A stretch of 64,000 nt of DNA. It comes from Aureibaculum flavum. GTDB lineage: Bacteria > Bacteroidota > Bacteroidia > Flavobacteriales > Flavobacteriaceae. Location: NCBI RefSeq assembly GCF_016406085.1, contig NZ_JAEHFJ010000002.1, positions 186,001-250,000 on the forward strand, given 5' to 3'. The position numbers were made by a program, and so were the translations under genes. Positions within the stretch are counted from its first letter, which is position 1; every line of letters starts with the position of its first letter. Below the pieces are notes generated by a model that made no database searches, was not told where the DNA came from, and saw only the letters and a program-made list of their open reading frames with translations. Shown in pieces: positions 50,974 through 61,099 of the stretch.

Positions 50974-52317
50974 TTAAACTACTCCTTGCCCTAACATGGC
51001 GTCGGCTACTTTTACAAAGCCTGCAATATTTGCACCTTTAACATAGTCTACATAACCATCTTCATCCTTACCATAGGTTACACAAACATCATGAATATCA
51101 TTCATAATTTCATGCAATTTAGTATCTACTTTGTCATTTGTCCAATTATAACGTAAAGAGTTTTGACTCATTTCTAATCCGGAAACAGAAACGCCTCCCG
51201 CATTTGAAGCCTTACCAGGTGAAAATAATATTTTAGCAGCTTGAAAAACTCGAATAGCTTCGGCTGTACTTGGCATATTAGCACCTTCACAAACACAAAA
51301 ACAACCATTTTTTATCAAGGTTTTTGCATTCTCTTCATTTAACTCGTTTTGCGTAGCACATGGCATAGCAATATCACATTTTATAGTCCATGGTTTTTCA
51401 TCTTTATAAAATTTCGCAGTTGGGTATTTTTTTAAATACTCGTCTATTCTTCCACGTTTTACATTTTTTAATTCCATAATAAAGGCCAACTTATGAGCAT
51501 CTATTCCATCTTCATCATAAATATATCCAGAAGAATCTGACATCGTAACCACTTTTGCCCCTAATTGCGTTGCTTTTTCACAAGCATATTGTGCCACATT
51601 ACCAGAACCAGAAACCAAAACTATTTTTCCTTTTATACTTTTATTCTGTGTCTTTAGCATGTTTTCGGCAAAATATACGGTACCATAACCTGTAGCTTCA
51701 GGTCTAATTAATGAACCTCCAAATGACATTCCTTTACCAGTTAAAACACCTGTAAACTCATTTCTTAATTTTTTATACTGCCCAAATAAAAATCCAATTT
51801 CTCTACCTCCTACTCCAATATCACCCGCAGGCACGTCTGTATTCTCACCAATATGACGGAATAATTCTGACATAAATGCTTGGCAAAATTTCATGACTTC
51901 ATTATCTGATTTTCCTTTTGGGTTAAAATCAGAACCTCCTTTACCACCCCCCATTGGCAATGTGGTTAGCGAATTTTTAAAAACTTGCTCAAAACCTAAA
52001 AATTTAAGAATACTAATATTTACTGATGGATGAAATCGCAATCCTCCTTTATACGGACCAATAGCAGAATTAAACTCTATGCGATACCCTCTATTTACCT
52101 GTATCTTTCCTTTATCATCAAGCCAAGGCACTCTAAACATCAGTGTACGCTCAGGTTCAACCATTCGTTCTAACAACATCTTGTCTTTATACTTATGGTT
52201 ATCTTCTATAAATGGAATAACAGTCTCTGCAACTTCATGCACTGCTTGTAAAAACTCAGGCTCGTTGGTATTACGTAGTTTAACGTAACCCATAAAATCT
52301 TTAATTTTCGATTTCAT
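50974..52317 (-). CDS. NADP-type glutamate dehydrogenase, copy 2
   Basis: This 447-residue paralogue of the 46190 gene has the same LPMGGGKGGSDFNPKGKSD and TDVPAGDIGVGGREIGFLFG blocks. Here the canonical CEGANMPSTAEAIRVF and FSPGKASNAGGVSVSGLEMSQ are kept, and the nucleotide motif is VSGSGNVAQYACEKA. It is probably the biosynthetic NADPH enzyme. The two copies share clear similarity along their length but differ in the GANMP loop, so they likely have different coenzyme use or regulation. The 262-bp gap downstream to 50712 shows no gene and no convincing terminator. Confidence 0.93.
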   Translation of the reverse strand: MKSKIKDFMGYVKLRNTNEPEFLQAVHEVAETVIPFIEDNHKYKDKMLLERMVEPERTLMFRVPWLDDKGKIQVNRGYRIEFNSAIGPYKGGLRFHPSVNISILKFLGFEQVFKNSLTTLPMGGGKGGSDFNPKGKSDNEVMKFCQAFMSELFRHIGENTDVPAGDIGVGGREIGFLFGQYKKLRNEFTGVLTGKGMSFGGSLIRPEATGYGTVYFAENMLKTQNKSIKGKIVLVSGSGNVAQYACEKATQLGAKVVTMSDSSGYIYDEDGIDAHKLAFIMELKNVKRGRIDEYLKKYPTAKFYKDEKPWTIKCDIAMPCATQNELNEENAKTLIKNGCFCVCEGANMPSTAEAIRVFQAAKILFSPGKASNAGGVSVSGLEMSQNSLRYNWTNDKVDTKLHEIMNDIHDVCVTYGKDEDGYVDYVKGANIAGFVKVADAMLGQGVV

Positions 52318-52360
52318 AATTTAGGAAGTAAATTTTAAGGTTTCATCAATAAATTCATAA

Positions 52361-52368
52361 CAAAAGTA
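52361..52368 (-). promoter_or_regulatory. Bacteroidota -7 element for GDH copy 2
   Basis: Minus-strand TACTTTTG matches TAnnTTTG, 43 bp upstream of the start at 52317, nearly the same spacing as for GDH copy 1. Confidence 0.55.
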
Positions 52369-52522
52369 ATTAAAATGCAGTTTTCTTTCTTTGAAAACCT
52401 TAATTATTTGCAAATCTTTTAACCACTAAAATCATCTTCTTTACTTTGGGAATAGATTAATAAAAAACTATTCTGCTTAATTGATGAAAAACCTTAAATT
52501 TGCAAACCAAGTTAAACAATCA

Positions 52523-53554
52523 ATGTTAGACAAAGTAAAAGAATTCATTAACGAAGTCAGTGCTTTTAATTCAAATTCAAAAGAAGAAATTGAAGCATTT
52601 CGTATAAAATATTTAGGCAGTAAAGGTTTATTAAAAGGCTTATTTGCTGAATTTAAAAACGTAGACCCAAAGCAAAAAAAGGAATTTGGTCAAGCTCTAA
52701 ACACTTTAAAGACTACAGCTGAAAATAAGGTTGAAACGCTGAATAGTGCTCTTGAAGGCCATGGCGAACAAAAAAGTTTCTATGGAGACTTATCAAGGCC
52801 GGCTGAACCTATTGAATTGGGTGCAAGACATCCTATTTCTATTGTTAAAAATCAGATTATCGATGTTTTTTCTCGCATTGGGTTCACCATTTCTGAGGGC
52901 CCTGAGATAGAAAATGATTGGCATAATTTCACTGCGTTAAACTTACCAGAATACCATCCCGCAAGAGATATGCAGGATACATTTTTTGTTGAAAAGCATA
53001 AAAATGTAGAGAAAGATATGCTGTTAAGAACACATACCTCTTCTGTGCAGATACGGTATATGGAGAATAATAAACCTCCAATTAGAACTATTTCTCCAGG
53101 TAGAGTTTTTAGAAATGAAGACATTTCTGCCCGTTCGCATTGTATTTTTCATCAAGTGGAAGGATTGTATATAGATACAGATGTTTCCTTTGCTGATTTA
53201 AAACAAACCTTGATTTATTTTACAAAAGAAATGTTTGGCAAATCTAAAATCAGATTACGTCCTTCTTATTTTCCTTTTACAGAACCAAGTGCGGAAGTTG
53301 ATATTTACTGGGGGTTAAAAACAGAAACAGATTATAAAATAACAAAAGGAACTGGCTGGTTAGAAATTATGGGTTGCGGTATGGTTGACCCTAATGTCTT
53401 GAAAAACACTAAAATTGATCCTGAAAAATATAGTGGATTTGCATTTGGAATGGGTATTGAACGTATTGCAATGTTGTTATACCAAATTCCAGATATTAGA
53501 ATGCTTTTTGAAAATGACATCCGATTTTTAGAACAATTTAAATCTGTGATTTAA
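52523..53554 (+). CDS. pheS: phenylalanine--tRNA ligase alpha subunit
   Basis: This 343-residue class II synthetase subunit charges tRNA-Phe with PheT (not in the window). The N-terminal coiled coil starts [20 protein letters not shown]. The ATG at 52523 is chosen over one 14 codons upstream because it matches the usual start of the family. Motif 2 is [20 protein letters not shown] with FHQVEG, and motif 3 is [15 protein letters not shown]. The length is normal. A retropepsin-like gene follows after 2 bp. Confidence 0.95.
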   Translation: MLDKVKEFINEVSAFNSNSKEEIEAFRIKYLGSKGLLKGLFAEFKNVDPKQKKEFGQALNTLKTTAENKVETLNSALEGHGEQKSFYGDLSRPAEPIELGARHPISIVKNQIIDVFSRIGFTISEGPEIENDWHNFTALNLPEYHPARDMQDTFFVEKHKNVEKDMLLRTHTSSVQIRYMENNKPPIRTISPGRVFRNEDISARSHCIFHQVEGLYIDTDVSFADLKQTLIYFTKEMFGKSKIRLRPSYFPFTEPSAEVDIYWGLKTETDYKITKGTGWLEIMGCGMVDPNVLKNTKIDPEKYSGFAFGMGIERIAMLLYQIPDIRMLFENDIRFLEQFKSVI

Positions 53555-53556
53555 AT

Positions 53557-53994
53557 ATGAGTCTGAAAGCCTTTTTATTAAACAAAAAGTACATTAGCAT
53601 CAAATTAAAAAAAATTGCCACCAATCATTTTGAAATAAAAGCCAAAATTAATGGTGTAAAAGGACGATTTATTTTAGATACTGGTGCTTCAAACTCATGT
53701 GTTGGTTTTGATGAGATAGAAACTTTTGGTTTAAAAACTGAAGATTCAGAACATAAAGCTGCAGGTGCAGGTTCAGCAGAAATTGATACTCAAATTTCTA
53801 AAAAAAATAAAATTGAAATAAGCGATTTCAAAATAAAAAAAATACCCCTTGTATTAATTGATTTAGCACATATTAATAACGCCCTAACAAAACAAGAAGC
53901 CAAACCAGTTAACGGAATTATTGGTGCTGATGTTTTAGAGAAAGGCAATGCTATTATAGATTACAAAAAGCGTAAATTATACCTTTCAAAATAA
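53557..53994 (+). CDS. retropepsin-like aspartic protease
   Basis: This 145-residue protein carries a single aspartic-protease lobe: FILDTGASNSCVGFDEI with the catalytic Asp-Thr-Gly, and later NGIIGADVLEKGNAIIDY for the psi-loop. Such one-lobe proteases act as dimers. No signal peptide is seen, so it is probably cytoplasmic. It is wedged between pheS (2 bp) and the purM-like gene (13 bp) and is likely co-transcribed with both. The target is unknown. Confidence 0.85.
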   Translation: MSLKAFLLNKKYISIKLKKIATNHFEIKAKINGVKGRFILDTGASNSCVGFDEIETFGLKTEDSEHKAAGAGSAEIDTQISKKNKIEISDFKIKKIPLVLIDLAHINNALTKQEAKPVNGIIGADVLEKGNAIIDYKKRKLYLSK

Positions 53995-54007
53995 AACCAA
54001 TAAAAAA

Positions 54008-55183
54008 ATGAGCTCATCTTCAGACCAACGATATAACCTCAGAGGCGTTTCTGCATCAAAAGAAGATGTACATAAAGCCATAAGCAATATAGACAAAGGA
54101 CTTTTTCCAAAAGCCTTCTGTAAGATAGTTCCTGATTATTTAACTAATGATGATGACTATTGCCTGATTATGCATGCAGATGGTGCGGGTACAAAATCTT
54201 CATTGGCTTATATGTATTGGAAAGAAACTGGCGACATTTCAGTTTGGAAAGGTATTGCTCAAGATGCATTAATTATGAACGTTGATGATTTATTATGTGT
54301 TGGAGCAACGGATAATATTATACTTTCATCAACCATTGGGCGAAACAAAAACTTAATTCCCGGAGATGTAATCTCTGCCATAATAAACGGTACAGAAGAA
54401 CTAATTACCGACTTAGAAAAACATGGGGTTACTATAAAATCAACTGGAGGAGAAACTGCCGATGTTGGCGATTTAGTAAGAACCATAATTGTAGATTCTA
54501 CCGTAACAGCAAGGTTAAAACGTAGTGATGTTATTGATAATGCGAATATAAAAGCGGGTGATGTAATTGTTGGATTGTCTTCTTTTGGACAAGCAACTTA
54601 CGAAACTGAATATAATGGCGGAATGGGTAGTAACGGTTTAACCTCTGCCAGACATGATGTTTTTGGAAAGTACTTAGCAGAAAAATATCCGGAAAGTTAT
54701 GATCACGCTGTACCTGAAGATTTAGTATATTCTGGAAAGGTAAAACTTACGGATGCTATTGAAAATTCACCTATAAATGCTGGTAAATTGGTACTTTCAC
54801 CAACCAGAACTTACGCTCCTATAATCAGCGAAATTTTGAAGCAATATAGATCTGAAATTAACGGAATGGTGCATTGTAGTGGTGGGGCACAAACCAAAAT
54901 TCTTCATTTTATAGACAATTTACACATCATCAAAGATAATTTATTTGATGTACCTCCTTTGTTTCAATTGATTCAAGAACAGTCTAATACCGATTGGAGA
55001 GAAATGTATCAAGTATTTAATTGTGGTCATAGAATGGAATTGTATGTTCCTGAAGCCATTGCTAATGACATCATTGAAATTTCTAATTCATTTAATGTCG
55101 ATGCTCAAATTATCGGAAAAGTTGAAGTGTCTCCAATAAAAAAACTTACTATTAAAAGTGAATTTGGTACATTTGTGTACTAA
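54008..55183 (+). CDS. purM: AIR synthase (phosphoribosylformylglycinamidine cyclo-ligase) family protein
   Basis: This 391-residue PurM-type ATP-dependent enzyme carries an N-terminal ATP-binding loop, LIMHADGAGTKSSLAYMYWK, and the metal-binding IAQDALIMNVDDLLCVGA. The central STGGETADVGDLVRT and the C-terminal CSGGAQTKILHF complete the fold. It is longer than E. coli PurM (about 345) and somewhat divergent, as in many Bacteroidota. It should close the imidazole ring in purine synthesis, provided it is the only PurM in the genome. The ThuA-fusion gene follows 12 bp after it. Confidence 0.85.
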   Translation: MSSSSDQRYNLRGVSASKEDVHKAISNIDKGLFPKAFCKIVPDYLTNDDDYCLIMHADGAGTKSSLAYMYWKETGDISVWKGIAQDALIMNVDDLLCVGATDNIILSSTIGRNKNLIPGDVISAIINGTEELITDLEKHGVTIKSTGGETADVGDLVRTIIVDSTVTARLKRSDVIDNANIKAGDVIVGLSSFGQATYETEYNGGMGSNGLTSARHDVFGKYLAEKYPESYDHAVPEDLVYSGKVKLTDAIENSPINAGKLVLSPTRTYAPIISEILKQYRSEINGMVHCSGGAQTKILHFIDNLHIIKDNLFDVPPLFQLIQEQSNTDWREMYQVFNCGHRMELYVPEAIANDIIEISNSFNVDAQIIGKVEVSPIKKLTIKSEFGTFVY

Positions 55184-55195
55184 CCCAATCCATAA

Positions 55196-58100
55196 ATGAA
55201 ATCAATTTTAAAGCTTACCACCATTATTATCTTAATGTTGGCTATTTCGTGTACCACAAAATCAAAAGAGAAAAAAATCCTTGTTTTTACCAAAACAGCA
55301 GGATTTAAACATAAATCTATACCCGCTGGTGCAGCCGCTATTCTAAAAATGGGAGCTGAAAATGGTTTTTTAGTTGATACTACTGATAATGCCAATTGGT
55401 TTACTGAAGAAAAATTAAAAACATATGCAACAGTTGTATTCTTAAATACGACTGGTGATGTTTTAAATCAAAGTCAACAATCAAATTTTGAACGTTATAT
55501 TCAAGCAGGTGGTGGTTATGTAGGTATACACGCTGCAACCGATACGGAATATGATTGGCCTTGGTATGGTAAATTAGCCGGTGCCTATTTCGAAAACCAT
55601 CCTAAAATTCAAGAAGCTACCTTAACTATAGTTGATCATAAACATCTTTCAACGCAACATCTGGACAGTACTTGGATAAAAACTGACGAATGGTATAATT
55701 TCAAAAATATCAATCCTGATATTAATGTACTGATTAAAGTAGATGAAAATAGTTATAAAGGAGGAAAAAACCGTGAAAACCACCCGATTAGCTGGTACCA
55801 CGATTTTGATGGGGGTAAAGCTTTTTACACCGAACTTGGACATACAGATGAAACCTATAAAAACCCTAAATTTATTGATCATTTATTGGGAGGTATAAAT
55901 TATACTATTGGTGATAATGTTTTAGATTACGGAAAAGCAACCACCGAAAAAATTCCTGAAGAAAATAGATTTGTAAAAACGGTATTAGATTTTAACCTTG
56001 ATGAACCCATGGAGTTGGATGAGTTACCTGGAAAAGGTATCTTATTTATTGAAAGAAGAGGTACTTTAAAATTATTTGACTTTAAAGAGAACAAAACAAA
56101 GGAAATTGCCAAACTAGATGTGTTTTATGGAAATGAAGATGGTTTATTAGGCTTAGCAGTTGACCCTAACTATGAAAAAAATAACTGGATTTACCTCTTT
56201 TATTCTAAACCTGGAGATGAACCTCTACAGCATATTTCTCGTTTTGATTTGGTTGACAACAAACTCCTACTTGAGTCTGAAAAATTATTACTTGAAATAC
56301 CTGTTATAAGAAAATGCTGCCATAGTGGTGGTGCATTAGAATTTGGCCCAAAAGGCAATTTATTTATAACGATTGGCGACAATACCAATCCGTTTCAATC
56401 TGACGGATACGCTCCTATTGATGAGCGAGAAGGTAGAGCACTTTGGGATGCTCAAAAATCAGCTTCAAACACCAATGATTTACGCGGAAAAATTCTTAGA
56501 ATTAAACCTGAAGATAATGGCACTTATTCTATCCCAAAAGGAAATTTATTCCCAGAAGGCACTGATAAAACACGTCCAGAAATTTATATAATGGGTAATA
56601 GAAATCCATTTCGACTTTCTATTGATAGTAAAACAGGTTTTGTATATTGGGGAGATATAGGCCCTGATGCGGGGAAAGATAATCCTAACAGAGGGCCTAA
56701 AGGTATGGGTGAATTTGACCAAGCTAGAGAAGCCGGATACTATGGTTGGCCATACACTCGAGGAAACAACCAACCCTATAATGATTTTGATTTTACCACA
56801 AACACATCAGGTCCAAAATTTGACCCAAATAATATCATCAACAACTCACCAAACAATACAGGTCTTCAAAAATTACCGCCTGTAAAAGAATCACAAATTT
56901 GGTTTTCTTATGATGCCTCTGAAGAATTTCCATGGTTGGGAATTGGAGGTGTAAACCCAATGTCGGGTCCCGTTTTCCACAAAGATGATTCACCAAATGC
57001 AAAGGAAACTTTTCCTGAGTATTTTGAAAATAAATTATTCGTTTATGAGTGGATGCGTGACTGGATTTATGTGGTTACTTTAGATAATAATTACGACTAT
57101 GTTAAAGCGGATGCTTTTATGCCAAATTCTGAATTTTCTCATCCTATGGATATGATTTTTGGTTCTGATGGTAATATGTATGTTTTAGAATATGGTCAAT
57201 CTTGGAATTCAAGAAATATGGATGCACGTTTAGACCGTATTGAATATATTAAAGGGAATAGAAAACCTATCGCTACGATTAAAAATGACCATACGATTGG
57301 AGGTGAGCCACTCACTATTAATTTTAAAGGTGATTTGTCTGAAGATTACGACAATGATGAACTAACTTATGAGTGGTCTTATAATGGCGAAGTTCAATCT
57401 ACAGAAATAAACCCAACGCTTACTTTTGACAAAATTGGCAGCTATACTGTTGAACTAAAAGTTACTGATAAGTTAGGCGAAAGTGCAACAGCTAGTCAAA
57501 AAATACTTGTAGGTAATGACATCCCTGAAATTACCATTACAACTGATGAATCCAATCCTTTTTACTGGAAAGGAAAAACTGTTGCTTATGAAATTTCAGT
57601 AACAGATAAACAAGATGGTACCACTATAAATAATGGTATAGACCAAAAAGATGTTAAAGTATCTTTAAACTACATTCCGCAAGGTAGAGATATGGTAAAG
57701 GCTACCATAGGCCATCAACAAATCATAGACCCTGAAGGTAAAACAATCATTGACAATGCTGATTGTAAGGCTTGCCATGCTATTGATAAAAAAGTGAATG
57801 GCCCCAGTTATAAGGATATTGCTAATAAATATAGTAAAAAAGACATCGGATATCTGATTAACAAAATTATAAATGGAGGTTCAGGAGTTTGGGGAGAAAC
57901 CATGATGGTAGCACACCCCACATTAAGTACAAGTGATGCCAACAAAATTGTTGATTATGTTATATCATTAAAATTAGAAAGTGATAACACCAAATTATTG
58001 CCGCTAAAAGGAACCTTAGTTTTTAATGAACATGATACAAATGATAAAAATGGTGCTTACATTCTAACTGCTTCTTATACCGATAAAGGAAAAGAAGGTT

Positions 58101-58543
58101 TAGAAAGTGCTGAATTAACCGGACGTAAGCAACTCATTTTCAAACCACCTTATCTACGAGCTCAAAAAGCGAATAAAAAAAGTGAAGGACTAAACAACTG
58201 GAAGGCAAAAGGTTATTCTTTGGTGGGCTCCATTAAGGATAAATCCTTTCTAAAATTCAACAAAATAGATTTGAACGGATTGAAAAGTATCGATTTTACT
58301 GCATATTTTGGCGAAAATTATAATTACAAAGGAATATTAGAAATAAGAATTGGTTCAAAAACTGGTAAAATAATTGGTACAACTAAATTGGATTATTTCA
58401 ACAAAGACAAGGGCGAATTAAAAGTATCTAACATAAAAATTACTCCTACAAATGAAGTTACAGACTTATTTCTAGTCTTTAAAAATGAAGCAGACACTAA
58501 ACAATTCATCTGTAATGCAAATGCAATGCAGTTAAATTATTAG
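55196..58543 (+). CDS. ThuA - sugar dehydrogenase - PKD - cytochrome c fusion lipoprotein
   Basis: This 1115-residue lipoprotein (signal ends LMLAISC, Cys19) has these domains in order. A ThuA-like glutamine-amidotransferase fold spans about 28-240 (VLVFTKTAGFKHKSIP-type start, YVGIHAATDTEYDWPWYG). A PQQ/glucose-sorbosone dehydrogenase-like six-bladed propeller spans about 265-670 (GLLGLAVDPNYEKNNWIYLF, IMGNRNPFRLSID). A PKD domain lies near 700-770. A cytochrome c domain has CKACH at residues 857-861 and a Met ligand in GETMMVAHP. A C-terminal carbohydrate-binding-like domain ends the protein. It probably oxidises a sugar or sugar alcohol at the cell surface. It closes the pheS operon. Confidence 0.87.
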   Translation: MKSILKLTTIIILMLAISCTTKSKEKKILVFTKTAGFKHKSIPAGAAAILKMGAENGFLVDTTDNANWFTEEKLKTYATVVFLNTTGDVLNQSQQSNFERYIQAGGGYVGIHAATDTEYDWPWYGKLAGAYFENHPKIQEATLTIVDHKHLSTQHLDSTWIKTDEWYNFKNINPDINVLIKVDENSYKGGKNRENHPISWYHDFDGGKAFYTELGHTDETYKNPKFIDHLLGGINYTIGDNVLDYGKATTEKIPEENRFVKTVLDFNLDEPMELDELPGKGILFIERRGTLKLFDFKENKTKEIAKLDVFYGNEDGLLGLAVDPNYEKNNWIYLFYSKPGDEPLQHISRFDLVDNKLLLESEKLLLEIPVIRKCCHSGGALEFGPKGNLFITIGDNTNPFQSDGYAPIDEREGRALWDAQKSASNTNDLRGKILRIKPEDNGTYSIPKGNLFPEGTDKTRPEIYIMGNRNPFRLSIDSKTGFVYWGDIGPDAGKDNPNRGPKGMGEFDQAREAGYYGWPYTRGNNQPYNDFDFTTNTSGPKFDPNNIINNSPNNTGLQKLPPVKESQIWFSYDASEEFPWLGIGGVNPMSGPVFHKDDSPNAKETFPEYFENKLFVYEWMRDWIYVVTLDNNYDYVKADAFMPNSEFSHPMDMIFGSDGNMYVLEYGQSWNSRNMDARLDRIEYIKGNRKPIATIKNDHTIGGEPLTINFKGDLSEDYDNDELTYEWSYNGEVQSTEINPTLTFDKIGSYTVELKVTDKLGESATASQKILVGNDIPEITITTDESNPFYWKGKTVAYEISVTDKQDGTTINNGIDQKDVKVSLNYIPQGRDMVKATIGHQQIIDPEGKTIIDNADCKACHAIDKKVNGPSYKDIANKYSKKDIGYLINKIINGGSGVWGETMMVAHPTLSTSDANKIVDYVISLKLESDNTKLLPLKGTLVFNEHDTNDKNGAYILTASYTDKGKEGLESAELTGRKQLIFKPPYLRAQKANKKSEGLNNWKAKGYSLVGSIKDKSFLKFNKIDLNGLKSIDFTAYFGENYNYKGILEIRIGSKTGKIIGTTKLDYFNKDKGELKVSNIKITPTNEVTDLFLVFKNEADTKQFICNANAMQLNY

Positions 58544-58565
58544 ATGTAGAGATATAAACCTAGCT

Positions 58566-58581
58566 CCCCTCTTAGGAGGGG
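58566..58581. repeat. short GC-rich intergenic palindrome (copy 3)
   Basis: CCCCTC / GAGGGG with a TTAG loop, in the 247-bp gap 58544-58790 after the fusion gene. It is related to the elements at 3007 and 8523. No other feature is seen in this gap. Confidence 0.45.
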
Positions 58582-58790
58582 AAACTAAAGTCAAAACCTC
58601 CTTAAAAGTTGCGTTTTATTATATTTGATTGATACTATACTACAAAGCTATTGAAACCTTATTTAATTTAAAGATGTTGCGTTTTAATTTACCCTTAAAC
58701 GGCCCCTCTTTTCAATAGTTAAATGACATATAAATATTCTATCTTGTAACAAAAATAAAGTTGTTACTACTAATATTTCAAATCAACAAC

Positions 58791-60269
58791 ATGATCACAA
58801 GATTTTTCAGCTTACAATGGAAACAGTTTTTCCGCTCTTCGTATTGGCAGAAAAGCATGGCATTAAATATTGTTATGGTATTTTTTGCACTTTACTTTAT
58901 TCTAATGTTTTTAGGACTTGGCTTTGGACTTTATCCCTTGTTGAAGGATAAATTCCCAACTCAAGACCCATTACTCATTGTAAATGGTTATTTGTTCTAT
59001 TGGTTATTAGGTGATTTATTAATGCGATTTTTCTTTCAAAAATTACCGGTAATGAACATAAAACCATTACTAACTTTACCCATAAAACGGAGTAGTATTT
59101 TACATTATGTTTTAGGAAAATCAGCCATTTCATTTTTTAATTTTTTACCCTTATTTACAGTAATTCCTTTTGGTGTTATTTTACTTATTAATGGTTATGG
59201 AGCCGCTGTAGTTCTTACTTGGATGTTTTTGATAATTACACTAACACTAATTACTAATTTTTTAAATTTTATTATAGAAAGCAAATCTGCCGAAACAGAA
59301 TTGTCATTTTTACCCATTTTAGCTTTTTCGGGAATCTTATTTGGGCTCAACTATTTTAATATTATTTCATTTAATGACCTGGTTGGTAGTGCGGTAAATT
59401 CCATTACCGCAAATTCGTTATTACTAATTATCCCAATAGGAATGTTAATCTTATTGTATTATGCCAACTTCACATTATTAAAACAGAAATTATATATAGA
59501 CCGATCGCTAAAAGCGAAAACCGAAATTGCCACTACAACAGATATGGCATGGACACGCAGGTTCGGTTCGGTAGCTCATTTTTTACAACTCGATTTAAAA
59601 TTATTGTGGCGTAATAAAAGACCACGTTCTTCCGTGTTTATTGTTGCTATTGGTTTGCTGTATGGGCTCATTTTTTATCCGAACCCTGTATATCAAAATA
59701 TGGTTAGTTTTTATGTATTTGTAGGCATTTTTGTAACCGGAATCTTTATGATCAATTTTGGTCAATTTATTCCCGCTTGGGATAGTGGCTATTATAAATT
59801 ATTGATGAGCCAAAATATTAAATACAAAGAATACCTCAATTCAAAATATACGTTAATGATGATGAGTGCCATATTAATGTTTGTGATCAGCATACCTTAT
59901 GTTTATTTTGGTTGGAAAGTTTTAGTGGTTCATTTTGCAGCTATGATCTATAACATTGGAGTTAATACGCATGTGCTTTTATATGGCGGTTCTTTTAATC
60001 GTAAAAAAATTGATTTAACCCAACGAGCTGCATTTAATTATCAAGGTACCGGAGCCGTGCAATGGATTATCGGATTTCCATTAATGTTTATACCAATGAT
60101 TTTCTTTTATATTCCTTATAAGTTTATCAATTTTGAAGCAGGTATTGCAACCCTCATCATTTTAGGAATTGTAGGAATTGTTTTTCATGAAAAAATCATG
60201 AAAGGTATTACCAAAAGTTATATAAATACAAAATATAAAATGATTAATGCCTTTGATCAGGACAGCTAA
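58791..60269 (+). CDS. ABC exporter permease-like membrane protein (DUF5687-type)
   Basis: This 492-residue protein starts at ATG 58791 (MITRFFSLQWKQFFRSSYWQ). A TTG ten codons upstream is not needed. About ten to twelve hydrophobic segments are seen. The layout of a cytoplasmic N-terminus, LLTLPIKRSSILHYV near 100 and a middle soluble loop with WTRRFGSVAHFLQLDLKLLW matches the flavobacterial family I recall as DUF5687. It is followed by an ABC ATPase gene after 50 bp, so the pair probably forms one transporter. The cargo is unknown. Confidence 0.78.
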   Translation: MITRFFSLQWKQFFRSSYWQKSMALNIVMVFFALYFILMFLGLGFGLYPLLKDKFPTQDPLLIVNGYLFYWLLGDLLMRFFFQKLPVMNIKPLLTLPIKRSSILHYVLGKSAISFFNFLPLFTVIPFGVILLINGYGAAVVLTWMFLIITLTLITNFLNFIIESKSAETELSFLPILAFSGILFGLNYFNIISFNDLVGSAVNSITANSLLLIIPIGMLILLYYANFTLLKQKLYIDRSLKAKTEIATTTDMAWTRRFGSVAHFLQLDLKLLWRNKRPRSSVFIVAIGLLYGLIFYPNPVYQNMVSFYVFVGIFVTGIFMINFGQFIPAWDSGYYKLLMSQNIKYKEYLNSKYTLMMMSAILMFVISIPYVYFGWKVLVVHFAAMIYNIGVNTHVLLYGGSFNRKKIDLTQRAAFNYQGTGAVQWIIGFPLMFIPMIFFYIPYKFINFEAGIATLIILGIVGIVFHEKIMKGITKSYINTKYKMINAFDQDS

Positions 60270-60319
60270 ATTGTTTTATTTAGTTCTGATTCAGTAATAA
60301 CAAACAAAACATCTCAATA

Positions 60320-61015
60320 ATGATAAAAGTAGCAAATATTTCAAAAAAATACGGACAAACCACGGTTTTACATTTAGAGAATTTAGAAATTCCGAAGGGG
60401 CAATCCTTTGGATTGGTTGGAAATAATGGTGCTGGAAAAACTACTTTTTTCAATCTATTGTTAGACTTAATACAACCTACTACAGGTGCTATTACAAATA
60501 ATGAAATTCAAGTAGATAAAAGTGAAGATTGGAAACCATTTACAGCCGCTTTTATTGATGAGAGTTTTTTAATTGGCTACCTAACCCCTGAAGAATATTT
60601 CTATTTTATTGGTGAATTACGTGGCATGAATAAAGCCGATGTTGATACTTTTTTAGAACCTTTTGAAGAATTATTTAATGGTGAAATTATAGGAAAACGT
60701 AAATATTTACGTGACTTATCTAAGGGTAATCAGAAAAAAGCGGGTATTGTAGCTGCTTTAATCGGTAACCCTGAAGTTATTATTTTAGATGAGCCTTTTG
60801 CCAATTTAGACCCAACCACACAAATTCGCCTTAAAAAATTATTAAAGTCTTTAACAGAAGAAAATAAAACCACGGTCTTAATTTCTAGTCACGACCTTGG
60901 TCATGTTACTGAAGTTTGTGAACGTATTGTTGTTTTAGAAAAAGGAGAATTGATTAAAGATATTGAAACTTCAGAAGCTACCTTAAAAGAATTAGAAGGT
61001 CATTTTTCAGTGTAA
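60320..61015 (+). CDS. ABC transporter ATP-binding protein
   Basis: This 231-residue ATPase has Walker A GNNGAGKTT near residues 34-42, a signature loop RDLSKGNQKKAGIVAAL near 134, Walker B VIILDEPFANLDP near 155, and a switch His in SSHDLGHV. It drives the membrane protein encoded 50 bp upstream. A 266-bp gap follows, holding a family-A repeat and the PadR promoter. Confidence 0.95.
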   Translation: MIKVANISKKYGQTTVLHLENLEIPKGQSFGLVGNNGAGKTTFFNLLLDLIQPTTGAITNNEIQVDKSEDWKPFTAAFIDESFLIGYLTPEEYFYFIGELRGMNKADVDTFLEPFEELFNGEIIGKRKYLRDLSKGNQKKAGIVAALIGNPEVIILDEPFANLDPTTQIRLKKLLKSLTEENKTTVLISSHDLGHVTEVCERIVVLEKGELIKDIETSEATLKELEGHFSV

Positions 61016-61099
61016 AATCCTATCCCCAGCCCTCTCCGAAGGAAACGGAGCTTATTCTAGAAACTAATTTAGTCCCTCATCTAATATTAAACATATAAT

